NCBI GenBank assembly: GCA_035934405.1
Contig: DASYXW010000005.1
Span: 1-64,000 of the forward strand
DNA length: 64,000 nucleotides
Reading direction: 5' to 3'
Origin: DASYXW01 sp035934405
GTDB taxonomy: Bacteria; Acidobacteriota; Terriglobia; UBA7540
Shown here: in pieces, positions 50,130-57,598 of the stretch
How positions within the stretch are numbered: position 1 is the first letter of the stretch
Layout of the letters: every line of letters begins with the position of its first letter
Notes under the pieces: model-generated
Database searches by the model: none
What the model was told of the DNA's origin: nothing
What the model saw: the letters and a program-made list of their open reading frames with translations, nothing else
Program-made: the position numbers and the translations under genes

Positions 50130-52004
50130 ATGCCACTCGCCGATTTGCTATTGGGCAAGCCGCTGCGCTCCTCGGAAGAAAGCGAGGAAAGGCTTGGCTC
50201 GATGGCTGGTGTTTCCATCTTTGGACTGGACGCGCTCAGCTCCGCCGCATACGGCCCGGAGGCAGCCCTCACGCTGCTCATCCCGCTGGGCGCGGCGGGA
50301 ATCGCCTACCTACTGCCCGTGAGCCTGAGCATCATCGTGCTGCTCGGGATCGTTTACTTCTCCTACCGCCAGACCATCGCCGCCTACCCGACGGGCGGCG
50401 GCTCTTACACCGTGGCCCGCAAGAACCTGGGGAGGTCTGCGGGATTGTTGGCCGCCGCGGCCCTGATGATCGACTACGTTCTCACCGCCGCCGTGGGCAT
50501 TTCGGCAGGCGTTGGGGCGCTGGTCTCCGCCGTGCCGTCGCTCCAGCCGCACACGCTGCTGGTTTGCCTCGTCATCCTGCTGCTGGTCACGGTGGTGAAC
50601 CTGCGCGGCGTCCGCGCCGCCGGCGCCGTGTTCATCATTCCCACCTACCTGTTCGTCGGCAGCCTGTTCATCACGCTGGGCCTCGGACTCTTCAAGTCGC
50701 TCGCGGCCGGCGGGCATCCCGCGCCGGTGGTTGCGCCACCCACCATGCACCCGGCAGTGGCCGCGGCGAGCGCCTGGCTGCTGCTCAAGGCGTTTTCGAG
50801 CGGCTGCACGGCGATGACCGGAGTCGAGGCGGTCAGCAACGGCGTGCGGGCGTTCCGGGAGCCGGTGGTGAAATCGGCGCAGCGGACGTTGACCGCAGTC
50901 ATTGCCATACTGATTGCGCTGCTGGCCGGAATCGCCTTTCTGGTTCGCGCCTATCACATCGGCGCCACGGACCCAGGAGCGGCGGGATACCAGAGCGTGC
51001 TTTCCGAGCTCACGGCCGCCGTCGCCGGCAAAGGCATCTTTTACGACTCGACCATCGGTTCGATTCTGCTGGTGCTCGCCCTTTCCGCCAACACGGCCTT
51101 TGCGGATTTTCCGCGCCTCTGCCGCGCCGTGGCGCAGGACGGGTATCTGCCGCGCGGCTTCGCCGACCGCGGACGGCGGCTGGTGTACTCGCAAGGCATC
51201 TGGGTGCTGGCGGCGCTGTGCGGTTTGCTGCTCGTCCTTTTCGGCGGCGTCACCGACCGCCTGATCCCGCTGTACGCCGTGGGCGCTTTTCTGGCCTTCA
51301 CGCTGTCGCAGGCAGGCATGGTGGCGCACTGGAAGCGCGCCGGCGGCCCGAAATCCCGGCGCAGCATGTTCGTAAACGGGCTGGGCGCCGCGGCCACGGC
51401 CACGACGGTCGTGGTGGTAACGGTGTCAAAGTTCGTCGAGGGGGCCTGGGTGACGGCGCTGCTGATTCCTGCCTTGATGCTTCTTATGGTTTCCGTCCGG
51501 CGGCACTACCACCGCGTCGAACTGGAGATCGCCAATCCCGGACCGCTGAACTTGAGCGAACGACAGCCGCCGCTTGTGGTGGTCCCGATTGTTCGCTGGG
51601 ACAAGCTGGCGGCGAAGGGTCTGCAGTTTGCGCTCACCCTGTCTCCCGAGGTGCAAGCCTTGCACGTGGATGCCGAGGAGGGCGACGAGGTCGAGCCATT
51701 GCGGGAGAAATGGCGCCGCTTCGTCGAGGGACCCGCCCGGCAGGCCGGGCTCCCTCCGCTGGAACTTGTGATCCTGAAGTCGCCCTTTCGGCTCGTGATT
51801 TCGCCCATCCTCGACTATGTTCTTGAGCTCGAGCGGAAGAATCCCGGCCGCCAGATTGCCGTCGTCACGCCGGAACTGGTGGAGCGGCACTGGTATCACT
51901 ACCTCCTGCACAATCAGCGCGCCTCCTGGCTGAAAGCGAGATTGCTCGTGAAGGGAAACCAGCGAATTGTTGTGATCAACGTGCCGTGGTACCTCAGCAC
52001 CTGA
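50130..52004 (+). CDS. APC-family amino acid/cation permease with C-terminal soluble domain
   Basis: Inner-membrane transporter of 624 residues. Twelve hydrophobic helices lie in the first 470 residues. The amino-acid-permease core signature SIFGLDALSSAAYGPEAALT (TM1) and TGGGSYTVARKNLGRSAGLL (TM2-3) are clear. The last 150 residues are soluble and mixed alpha/beta (LVVVPIVRWDKLAAKGLQFA), as in the KimA/YdaO-like subgroup that includes potassium transporters regulated by cyclic-di-AMP. Whether this one moves amino acids or K+ cannot be told. ATG 50130 is preferred to the GTG at 50076 because AGGAA lies about five bases upstream and it matches the family start MPLADLLLGKPL. It diverges from the TonB receptor. 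Confidence 0.9.
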   Translation: MPLADLLLGKPLRSSEESEERLGSMAGVSIFGLDALSSAAYGPEAALTLLIPLGAAGIAYLLPVSLSIIVLLGIVYFSYRQTIAAYPTGGGSYTVARKNLGRSAGLLAAAALMIDYVLTAAVGISAGVGALVSAVPSLQPHTLLVCLVILLLVTVVNLRGVRAAGAVFIIPTYLFVGSLFITLGLGLFKSLAAGGHPAPVVAPPTMHPAVAAASAWLLLKAFSSGCTAMTGVEAVSNGVRAFREPVVKSAQRTLTAVIAILIALLAGIAFLVRAYHIGATDPGAAGYQSVLSELTAAVAGKGIFYDSTIGSILLVLALSANTAFADFPRLCRAVAQDGYLPRGFADRGRRLVYSQGIWVLAALCGLLLVLFGGVTDRLIPLYAVGAFLAFTLSQAGMVAHWKRAGGPKSRRSMFVNGLGAAATATTVVVVTVSKFVEGAWVTALLIPALMLLMVSVRRHYHRVELEIANPGPLNLSERQPPLVVVPIVRWDKLAAKGLQFALTLSPEVQALHVDAEEGDEVEPLREKWRRFVEGPARQAGLPPLELVILKSPFRLVISPILDYVLELERKNPGRQIAVVTPELVERHWYHYLLHNQRASWLKARLLVKGNQRIVVINVPWYLST

Positions 52005-52109
52005 CCGGGTGAGAGGCTCCCAGCCGTGTACCTAATATATATGTATGAGACGTGTAACATCTTGAATCGACGTTGACATCGGGGTTCGCAATCGCGGAAA
52101 ATCAACCTC

Positions 52110-52640
52110 ATGGGTTCAGCTACAGCTCTGGCGCGAGAGGCGATGCCTCATGCCGGCGTCTGCCGGCTCGTGGTGCGCCATCAGGAAGGGCTTGCCGAGG
52201 TCATCCGATTTGTCACCGAAGGTCTCGAGATCGGGCAGCAGGTGGTGGCGATGGCGGGCCCCGGCTGCCTCAAGCATCTGGCCCGCGCGCTGACCGAGAG
52301 CGGGCTGCGGCCTGACTCGCTGTTGCACAACCACCGGCTCGTCTTTTTGACGGTGCCGGACTGCGTGGGACAACTCTCGCGGCTCGAGGATCCGCTGCAA
52401 CGTGCGCCGCTGCGGCGTAACGGCCCGATGCTGCGCTGGGTTTCAGACTGGTCCTGGGCGTACTCGAACGGTCGCGACCCGGCCGCCATTCTGGAATATC
52501 AGCACCGCCTGCACGACTTTCTTCGCTCGTTCGACGCCCTTTCGCTTTGCACCGTACACTGCCAGAAGCTGGAACGCGCGTCGCTGCTCGCCGTGCTGGC
52601 CGATCATCGCCGCGCCGCCAAGACCCGGCTCCCGGTCTGA
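52110..52640 (+). CDS. DcmR-like (MEDS-type) sensory-domain protein
   Basis: Protein of 176 residues that appears to be a stand-alone MEDS/DcmR-like sensory domain. HAGVCRLVVRHQEGLAEVIR corresponds to the usual HxCx-ly-x(n)-FL-x-G opening, GLEIGQQVVAMAGPG to the following segment, and the end has RSFDALSLCTVHCQKLE in place of the common CxY/D-x-R-F motif. The canonical domain is about 160 residues and is often fused to a histidine kinase or helix-turn-helix; here nothing is fused. Assignment is by resemblance and not certain. It is convergent with the matrixin-type protease gene. The 105 bp upstream include an AT-rich stretch, CCTAATATATATGTATGAG. Confidence 0.6.
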   Translation: MGSATALAREAMPHAGVCRLVVRHQEGLAEVIRFVTEGLEIGQQVVAMAGPGCLKHLARALTESGLRPDSLLHNHRLVFLTVPDCVGQLSRLEDPLQRAPLRRNGPMLRWVSDWSWAYSNGRDPAAILEYQHRLHDFLRSFDALSLCTVHCQKLERASLLAVLADHRRAAKTRLPV

Positions 52641-52658
52641 GCCGCACCCCGAGCATCG

Positions 52659-53714
52659 TCAGTGGAACGTGCCTGTGTAGTTCACCGGCCCCGGCACGGG
52701 CGCGCAATTGATGTTATATCCGCACTCCCAGCCATTGAAATTCGTGTGGTCGTAAACCCCCGCCAGAGGCAGCACCAGAACGTTGTAACTCGCCGGCGGC
52801 AGGCCGGCGATCGAATAGGTGCCGTCCGGCGCGGTGATCCCGTCGGCCACAACGTCACCCGTGCCCGCGTCAATCGCCAGAACGTGGGCCTCGAAGATGC
52901 CGGCGCCACCCTGCGTCACCGTTCCGGAGAGCGCGCCGGTGATGGAACTGAAGTTCTTCACCGGATAGAGGAATGCGATGCCGGCCGCGTCGTCGGTGGA
53001 GAGGTTCGATTGCGTGGTCAAGCCCGTGTCGCCAAAAGGATACATCACGGCGTTGGCCAGGCCGCTGTGATCGAGTCCGAGCATGTGGCCGATCTCGTGC
53101 GTCGCAATGCTCTGAACGCTGAAATCGTTGGTGGGAGGCGGCGACGCCGTGGAAAAGTTCTGCGCCGGATTGAACTCAATGTCCGCGTCCGCCAGGCAGG
53201 AATTGAGCGTGCAGGTCCGCGCGGTCGGGGGCGCGGTGCAGGTGTATGGTGTGGGCGGGCCGGGGGGCGGCGTGACGGTGGAGATCTGGGTGAAGGCGAT
53301 CGTTCCGGTGGGAAAGTCGGACTTCACGCTGTCCGTGAATCCGATTACATTGAGACAGTCCGCCGCGTCAGCATTGGCGGGCAGGGTGGACGACACCTGG
53401 CCGAGCGTGATGGTCAACTGGTCCACCGTCGTCGCCGCTCCATTGAGCGTCAATTGGGCGTTCTGCCAGGAGCTGAAGGCCGCGGTGAGAAGCGCCTGGA
53501 CGCTGGGTCCCCCGGTTGTGCTCACGTTCTTCCCAAGCGTAGGGTCCAGGTTCCAGGTGACCGCATTATTCTCCCAATGGGTCGGCACGGCAGCGCCGTT
53601 CACGCGATCCTGCTCCGGATTGTAGGCAAACGCCAGGAGAGCGCACAGAATCGCCGCGCATCCTGCCGCCATGAGCCCGAGCCTGCGTCCGTATTTTTTC
53701 CGCCCCTGAAGCAT
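52659..53714 (-). CDS. Matrixin-family (M10-like) secreted zinc metalloprotease
   Basis: Secreted protease of 351 residues. It has a basic start and hydrophobic segment (LGLMAAGCAAILCALLAFAY, about 12-31). The catalytic domain runs from about 45 to 255 with the zinc site HEIGHMLGLDH followed by the Met-turn in NAVMYPFG, complete for a metzincin. The C-terminal 90 residues form a carboxypeptidase-regulatory-like/SdrD-like beta domain (GTVTQGGAGIFEAHVLAIDA). The ATG at 53714 is chosen; it lies five bases after the stop of the upstream gene and has GAGGTGA six bases before it, so the two genes are translationally coupled. The physiological substrate is unknown. Confidence 0.92.
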   Translation of the reverse strand: MLQGRKKYGRRLGLMAAGCAAILCALLAFAYNPEQDRVNGAAVPTHWENNAVTWNLDPTLGKNVSTTGGPSVQALLTAAFSSWQNAQLTLNGAATTVDQLTITLGQVSSTLPANADAADCLNVIGFTDSVKSDFPTGTIAFTQISTVTPPPGPPTPYTCTAPPTARTCTLNSCLADADIEFNPAQNFSTASPPPTNDFSVQSIATHEIGHMLGLDHSGLANAVMYPFGDTGLTTQSNLSTDDAAGIAFLYPVKNFSSITGALSGTVTQGGAGIFEAHVLAIDAGTGDVVADGITAPDGTYSIAGLPPASYNVLVLPLAGVYDHTNFNGWECGYNINCAPVPGPVNYTGTFH

Positions 53715-53719
53715 CCCCG

Positions 53720-54568
53720 TCACCTCACCCTGACCACGAGTTGCCGCCCACGAAGCGGGTCTGCCCCGTTTGGCGCATGAGGCTCTTCGCTCGTGGCGCG
53801 AATCGGAATCTCCGTGCCTCGCACCATCACTTCGGCCCAGCGGATCTTCCACACACCCACGACGAGTTGCGCGGCGCCGGCAACGGCGCTCCCGGCCGGA
53901 ACAACCGACTTCGCGCTCGGAAAGATATCGTGGGTGGTCCGCGCCAGCACCTGGAGCCTGCCCACGCCGTCGGATTCGACGGATTCAATGACCAGCGGAA
54001 GCGAGGTTCCAGCGGGAATAACGACCGGCGCCTCGATGGCCCTTGAAAGCCCGGGCTGGAACTGGCTGAGCGGCATCCCCTCCATCGTGACCCCGGCCGC
54101 GGCGCCGACGTGGAACTCGCCCGTGGGCTGAATCACGATTTCGCGGCCAGTTTTGGTGTCGCGCGTGATGCGATAGGCTCCCTGTTCCATCCCCACCACG
54201 ACATATCGCGAGGATTCCGCCGGTTCGAGGAACAACAGGTAACTCGCCTGCGGCTCCAGGCGCGCGCTGCCGGGGACGTAAACGTGCCGGTTGCCCACCG
54301 TGCCGCCGAGCTGCTGGACCACAACCGTCGCCCCAGGGGATCCCTTCATCGCCTGGTCAACGGCCACCATGGTGTAGGTCATGATGCGCGTGTGGGCAGC
54401 GTTCCAATGACTTTCGGCGCTCACCACATGGCCGCGGACGATGACGCTCGAAGCCTGGGAAAGCTGTTCCAGGCTCATGCGGACCATCGTGGTGCCGCGG
54501 GCCCGCGCGACCGGAAACAGGCTGGCAGCAAGCGCGAGTGCGGTGCAAAGCCCCATACGTCGATTCAT
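53720..54568 (-). CDS. Exported hypothetical protein, partner gene of the matrixin-type protease
   Basis: Exported protein of 282 residues. A signal peptide covers about 1-24 (LCTALALAASLFPVARARG). The mature part is beta-rich without a catalytic motif that I can recognise. It opens with MSLEQLSQASSVIVRGHVVS, and YTMVAVDQAMKGSP follows. The C-terminus is basic (RGRQLVVRVR). It is directly upstream of the matrixin-type gene with a 5-bp gap on the same strand, so it is almost certainly co-translated. A chaperone, inhibitor or co-secreted substrate role for the protease is plausible but only inference. Confidence 0.75.
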   Translation of the reverse strand: MNRRMGLCTALALAASLFPVARARGTTMVRMSLEQLSQASSVIVRGHVVSAESHWNAAHTRIMTYTMVAVDQAMKGSPGATVVVQQLGGTVGNRHVYVPGSARLEPQASYLLFLEPAESSRYVVVGMEQGAYRITRDTKTGREIVIQPTGEFHVGAAAGVTMEGMPLSQFQPGLSRAIEAPVVIPAGTSLPLVIESVESDGVGRLQVLARTTHDIFPSAKSVVPAGSAVAGAAQLVVGVWKIRWAEVMVRGTEIPIRATSEEPHAPNGADPLRGRQLVVRVR

Positions 54569-54608
54569 CGTTCAACCCCAATCCCGAAATCGCCCGAAAA
54601 GCTAAAGC

Positions 54609-54682
54609 CGCTCACGGAAAGGCGCAAAGCCGCCAAGAAAGCAGAAGCCATGCTCTTTAGGCCTTGGCGCCTTTCCGAGACC
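54609..54682. repeat. Inverted GCAAAGG-type arm pair between exported-protein genes
   Basis: The left arm CTCACGGAAAGGCGCAAAGC (from 54610) and right arm GCCTTGGCGCCTTTCCGAGA (54661-54680) are inverted to each other with about 25 bp between. It belongs to the CGCAAAGG family seen at 41103-42091 and 43839-43920, and has no gene between the arms. Confidence 0.7.
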
Positions 54683-54687
54683 AGGCT

Positions 54688-55527
54688 CTAAGGCCCTTTC
54701 GTAATCAACAGTCCGCCCACAAATGCCGAGATTTCGCCCGCCCCGTTCTTCACCAGGATATTGCGTGCGCCGGGCGCCGCGGCGGAAGTAACCGAGATGT
54801 TCACCTGGGCGCAGGGAGTGTTCATCGCGCCACCGGAAGGGCCACACATGAAGAAGTCAGCGGGAGCGACCGGCTGCGTGACCTGAACGTCACTGGGGCC
54901 GCTGATACCATAGCAGGTGCCCGCCACCATCCCCTGGCCGACGATCAGGAGCGACGCGCTCGAACCCTGGGCCACTGGGACCGTCGCCGCGCCCGCGGAG
55001 TTACCCAAGCCCACGGCCGTGACGAGAAGCGTTGGCGTAAGCGTCGGCACGGCGACGTCAATGCCCGTGGTTGTCTGCCCCGCAGTCACCGTCACGGGGT
55101 TGGTGGAGGGGAAGGTGCATGAGGCGGTGGAAGCGGAGATCTTGACGCTGGCCGAAGCGGCGGCCGCCGCGTCCGCCTGGCTGGTGGCGGTGACCGTGGC
55201 GGCGCCTGAGGCCGGAGCGGGATTGGGCGCAGTGTAAAGGCCGGCGGATGAAATGGTTCCTGCCGTCGCGCTCCAGTTCACCGCGGTGTCTGTAGTCCCG
55301 GTCACCGTCGCCGTGAACTGTTGTGCGGCCCCGGCATTAAGGGATACACTCGCGGGACTGATGGCGACGCTGATCGTGCTGCCGCCACCTCCGTTGCCGG
55401 AACCCCCCCCGCCGCCACAACCGATGGCGACGAGCGTCATCCCGAGCGCCAGCCCGAGGAGTGCCAGCGCCAGTGACCGGCGCCGCAGCCATATACCCCG
55501 TTCGTCGTCCTTGCGCTCCGGAATCAT
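54688..55527 (-). CDS. Ig-like (Big-2-type) domain lipoprotein
   Basis: Exported lipoprotein of 279 residues. The signal segment LALALLGLALGMTLVAIGC ends in a lipobox with Cys37, followed by a Gly-rich linker (about ten Gly). An Ig-like beta domain covers about 52-135 (VAISPASVSLNAGAAQQFTA, ATAGTISSAGLYTAP), a form very common in acidobacterial surface proteins. The second half (about 140-279) is beta-rich with FPSTNPVTVTAGQTTTG and an IPT-like ending NILVKNGAGEISAFVGGLL. It is probably anchored on the outer membrane. It lies upstream of the protease pair on the same strand with a gap that contains inverted repeats. Confidence 0.85.
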   Translation of the reverse strand: MIPERKDDERGIWLRRRSLALALLGLALGMTLVAIGCGGGGGSGNGGGGSTISVAISPASVSLNAGAAQQFTATVTGTTDTAVNWSATAGTISSAGLYTAPNPAPASGAATVTATSQADAAAAASASVKISASTASCTFPSTNPVTVTAGQTTTGIDVAVPTLTPTLLVTAVGLGNSAGAATVPVAQGSSASLLIVGQGMVAGTCYGISGPSDVQVTQPVAPADFFMCGPSGGAMNTPCAQVNISVTSAAAPGARNILVKNGAGEISAFVGGLLITKGP

Positions 55528-55827
55528 CTCAAACCCCAGTCAGCGGTTTCACGCCCTAATCACGGTCTAAGGTTATGACGACCCATGGTTCAAGTCCACA
55601 GCAAAGTGGCCGCCGAACACTCTGCGGGAATGATGCCGAAAGCGCCGCGCGAAGTTGTACCGAATTTGCAACACCCGGCGGCCCGGAAAGTTGCGGTGGT
55701 CGGGCCGGACGGCGGCGAGTTCGGCAGGTCGGTGAACTGCTGCGACTTGTGTGAGATGGGCGACCGTTGCTTCGAGGCAGCGGGACAGGATGTCACCTCC
55801 AGACGGCCAGAACTGCGAAAACAGGGT
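55528..55827. other. Intergenic region, no supported gene
   Basis: Divergent promoter region between the lipoprotein gene and the small coiled-coil gene. Short open frames on both strands exist, but none has protein-like composition or a ribosome-binding site. GGTTCAAGTCC near 55587 looks like a tRNA T-loop but lacks the flanking stem. Confidence 0.5.
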
Positions 55828-55833
55828 TATAAT
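55828..55833 (+). promoter_or_regulatory. TATAAT -10 box placed for a leaderless GTG start
   Basis: A perfect TATAAT ends eight bases before the GTG at 55841, so transcription would begin at or within about one base of the start codon. No good -35 element is present at 16-18 bp (GGCCAG at 55805). Confidence 0.5.
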
Positions 55834-55840
55834 CGAATGC

Positions 55841-56149
55841 GTGGATATCGAAAGGACGATGCAATTCATACTGGATACTCAGGCCCGTCTGGAAGGGTCG
55901 GTGGCCCAGCATGACGAGCGCATTAGTAAGCTGGAGGTCTCGCTGACTCGACTCGAAGGCTCTGTTGCTCGACTTGAAGGCTCCGTGGCCACCGTCACGG
56001 ATCTCGTCGGTCGTCTCGCGCAGGCTGAAACCCGCCTGGTGGAGAGAATGGACCGGCTGACCGAGTCGCAAACCCACACGGACCAACGGCTGGACGCGCT
56101 GATCGACGTGGTGGACAAGCTCGTTCGCCGCAATGGTTCTCCGACGTAA
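55841..56149 (+). CDS. Small coiled-coil protein
   Basis: Hypothetical protein of 102 residues, almost wholly predicted coiled coil. It has heptads with repeated RLEGSVA units (residues about 16-55) and a terminal LDALIDVVDKLVRRN. The beginning VDIERTMQFILDTQARLEGS resembles a family of small proteins common in Acidobacteriota and related phyla that start MDIERTMQFI, so GTG 55841 is taken as start; ATG 55859 with AAAGGA two bases upstream is the alternative. Function is unknown; oligomerisation through the coiled coil is expected. It is convergent with the NtrC-type regulator gene. Confidence 0.78.
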   Translation: MDIERTMQFILDTQARLEGSVAQHDERISKLEVSLTRLEGSVARLEGSVATVTDLVGRLAQAETRLVERMDRLTESQTHTDQRLDALIDVVDKLVRRNGSPT

Positions 56150-56202
56150 CCTTTGACCTCTGAAATCCTCATCTGACGACAGCCGGCCTGCGTCGCGAGT
56201 TC

Positions 56203-57582
56203 CTACTCGTAGCTGTTCTGCAACCCGTAGCGTTCAAGGCGCCGGTAGAGCGCGCTGCGGCTCAAGCCGAGGGCCTGGGCGGCCTGGCTGATGTTGCCGT
56301 TGAACCGGCCGAGCGCCTTTTGGATGAGGAAGCGCTCGACCTCTTCGAGGCTCATGTCTTCGACGCGCGACGCCGAATCCCGTCCGGAGCGCAGGCTGAG
56401 GTCGGCGGCGGCAATCACGTTGCCTTGGGCCATCAGGACGGCGCGCTCCACGGCGTGGTCGAGCTCGCGAACGTTTCCCGGCCAGGAGTGCATCAACAAC
56501 AGATTCATGGCGCCGTCGTTGAAGCCGATTAAATTCTTGCGGTAGCGCCGGGCGTGCTCGCCCAGGAAATGCATGGCCAGCAGCGGGATGTCTTCGCGGC
56601 GGTTGCGCAGCGGCGGCAGGTGAATCTCCACCGTGTTAAGCCGGAAGAAGAGGTCCTCGCGGAAGTTGCCGGCGGAGGCCTGCTCCTTGAGGTTGGCGTT
56701 GGTGGCAGAAACGATACGCACGTCAGCATGACGCGTTTTGGAGGAGCCGACACGCTCAAATTCGCCGGTCTCGATCACGCGCAAGAGCTTGGCCTGCTGG
56801 CTGAGCGGCACGTTGGCGATTTCGTCGAGAAAAAGGGTGCCGCCTTCGGCGAGCTCAAAACGGCCCACGCGGTCCACCTTGGCGTCGGTGAAGGCTCCCT
56901 TGACGTGGCCGAAGAGCTCGCTTTCGAAGATGCCCTCGGAGAGCCCGCCGACGTTAACCGTCACCATGGGTTTCGAGGCGCGCGGCGAGAGCGCGTGCAG
57001 CGTCTGGGCGACGACCTCCTTGCCGGTGCCGTGCTCGCCGGTGATGAGGACGTTGGCGTCGGAGGGGCCGACGCGGGCGAGGAGCGCCAGGACGGGCGTC
57101 ATGACGGCGGACTCGGCGATGAGTTTTGGCCGTTCGGTCGCCCGCAGCAGGCGATTTTCCGCTTCGAGGCGGAGCCCCCGGCGCAAGGCGCGGCTGAGCT
57201 CGACCTGGGTACGGATGATGGCCAGCACCCGCGCGTTTTCCCAGGGCTTCTGGATAAAGTCGCGCGCGCCGCGGCGCATGGCCTCGACGGCCAGGTCCAC
57301 GCTGCCCCAGGCGGTCATCACCACTACCGGCAGGGTCGAGTCGAGCGCCTGGATGCGGTTGAGAAGCTCGAGGCCCTCCTGGCCTGAAGTGGTGTCGCGG
57401 GCGTAGTTGAGGTCCATCAGCAGGCAGTCGAAATCCGAGGCTTTGGCGGCGGCCAGCACGGCGCCGGGGGAGCTGACGGACTCGATTTGGTAGCCCTCAC
57501 CCTTCAGGAGCAGCCGCAGCGATTCAAGCACGTCCGGCTGGTCGTCGGCGATCAAGAGGCGCGGGTTGGAGTCTTTCGGCAT
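56203..57582 (-). CDS. NtrC-type response regulator with GAFTDA loop
   Basis: Response regulator of 459 residues: receiver (1-130; DDQ near residue 14, Asp in LLMDLNYARD near residue 57, Lys in FIQKPW), AAA+ (about 150-385) and Fis helix-turn-helix (ISQAAQALGLSRSALYRRLE). Walker A is GEHGTGKE, Walker B GGTLFLDEI. The sigma-54 contact loop reads GAFTDA, replacing the glycine of GAFTGA, which weakens or abolishes sigma-54 activation in studied NtrC-like proteins. It may therefore act with sigma-70 or through altered contacts. It starts 16 bp after the ABC permease stop on the same strand, so it probably is the last gene of the exporter operon and may regulate it. Confidence 0.92.
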   Translation of the reverse strand: MPKDSNPRLLIADDQPDVLESLRLLLKGEGYQIESVSSPGAVLAAAKASDFDCLLMDLNYARDTTSGQEGLELLNRIQALDSTLPVVVMTAWGSVDLAVEAMRRGARDFIQKPWENARVLAIIRTQVELSRALRRGLRLEAENRLLRATERPKLIAESAVMTPVLALLARVGPSDANVLITGEHGTGKEVVAQTLHALSPRASKPMVTVNVGGLSEGIFESELFGHVKGAFTDAKVDRVGRFELAEGGTLFLDEIANVPLSQQAKLLRVIETGEFERVGSSKTRHADVRIVSATNANLKEQASAGNFREDLFFRLNTVEIHLPPLRNRREDIPLLAMHFLGEHARRYRKNLIGFNDGAMNLLLMHSWPGNVRELDHAVERAVLMAQGNVIAAADLSLRSGRDSASRVEDMSLEEVERFLIQKALGRFNGNISQAAQALGLSRSALYRRLERYGLQNSYE

Positions 57583-57598
57583 CAGGTCAGTTTGTCAG

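Noticed and set aside
55580..55600. GGTTCAAGTCC resembling a tRNA T-loop
   Set aside because: No 5-bp stem flanks it and no D-arm or anticodon arm is found at the right distance.
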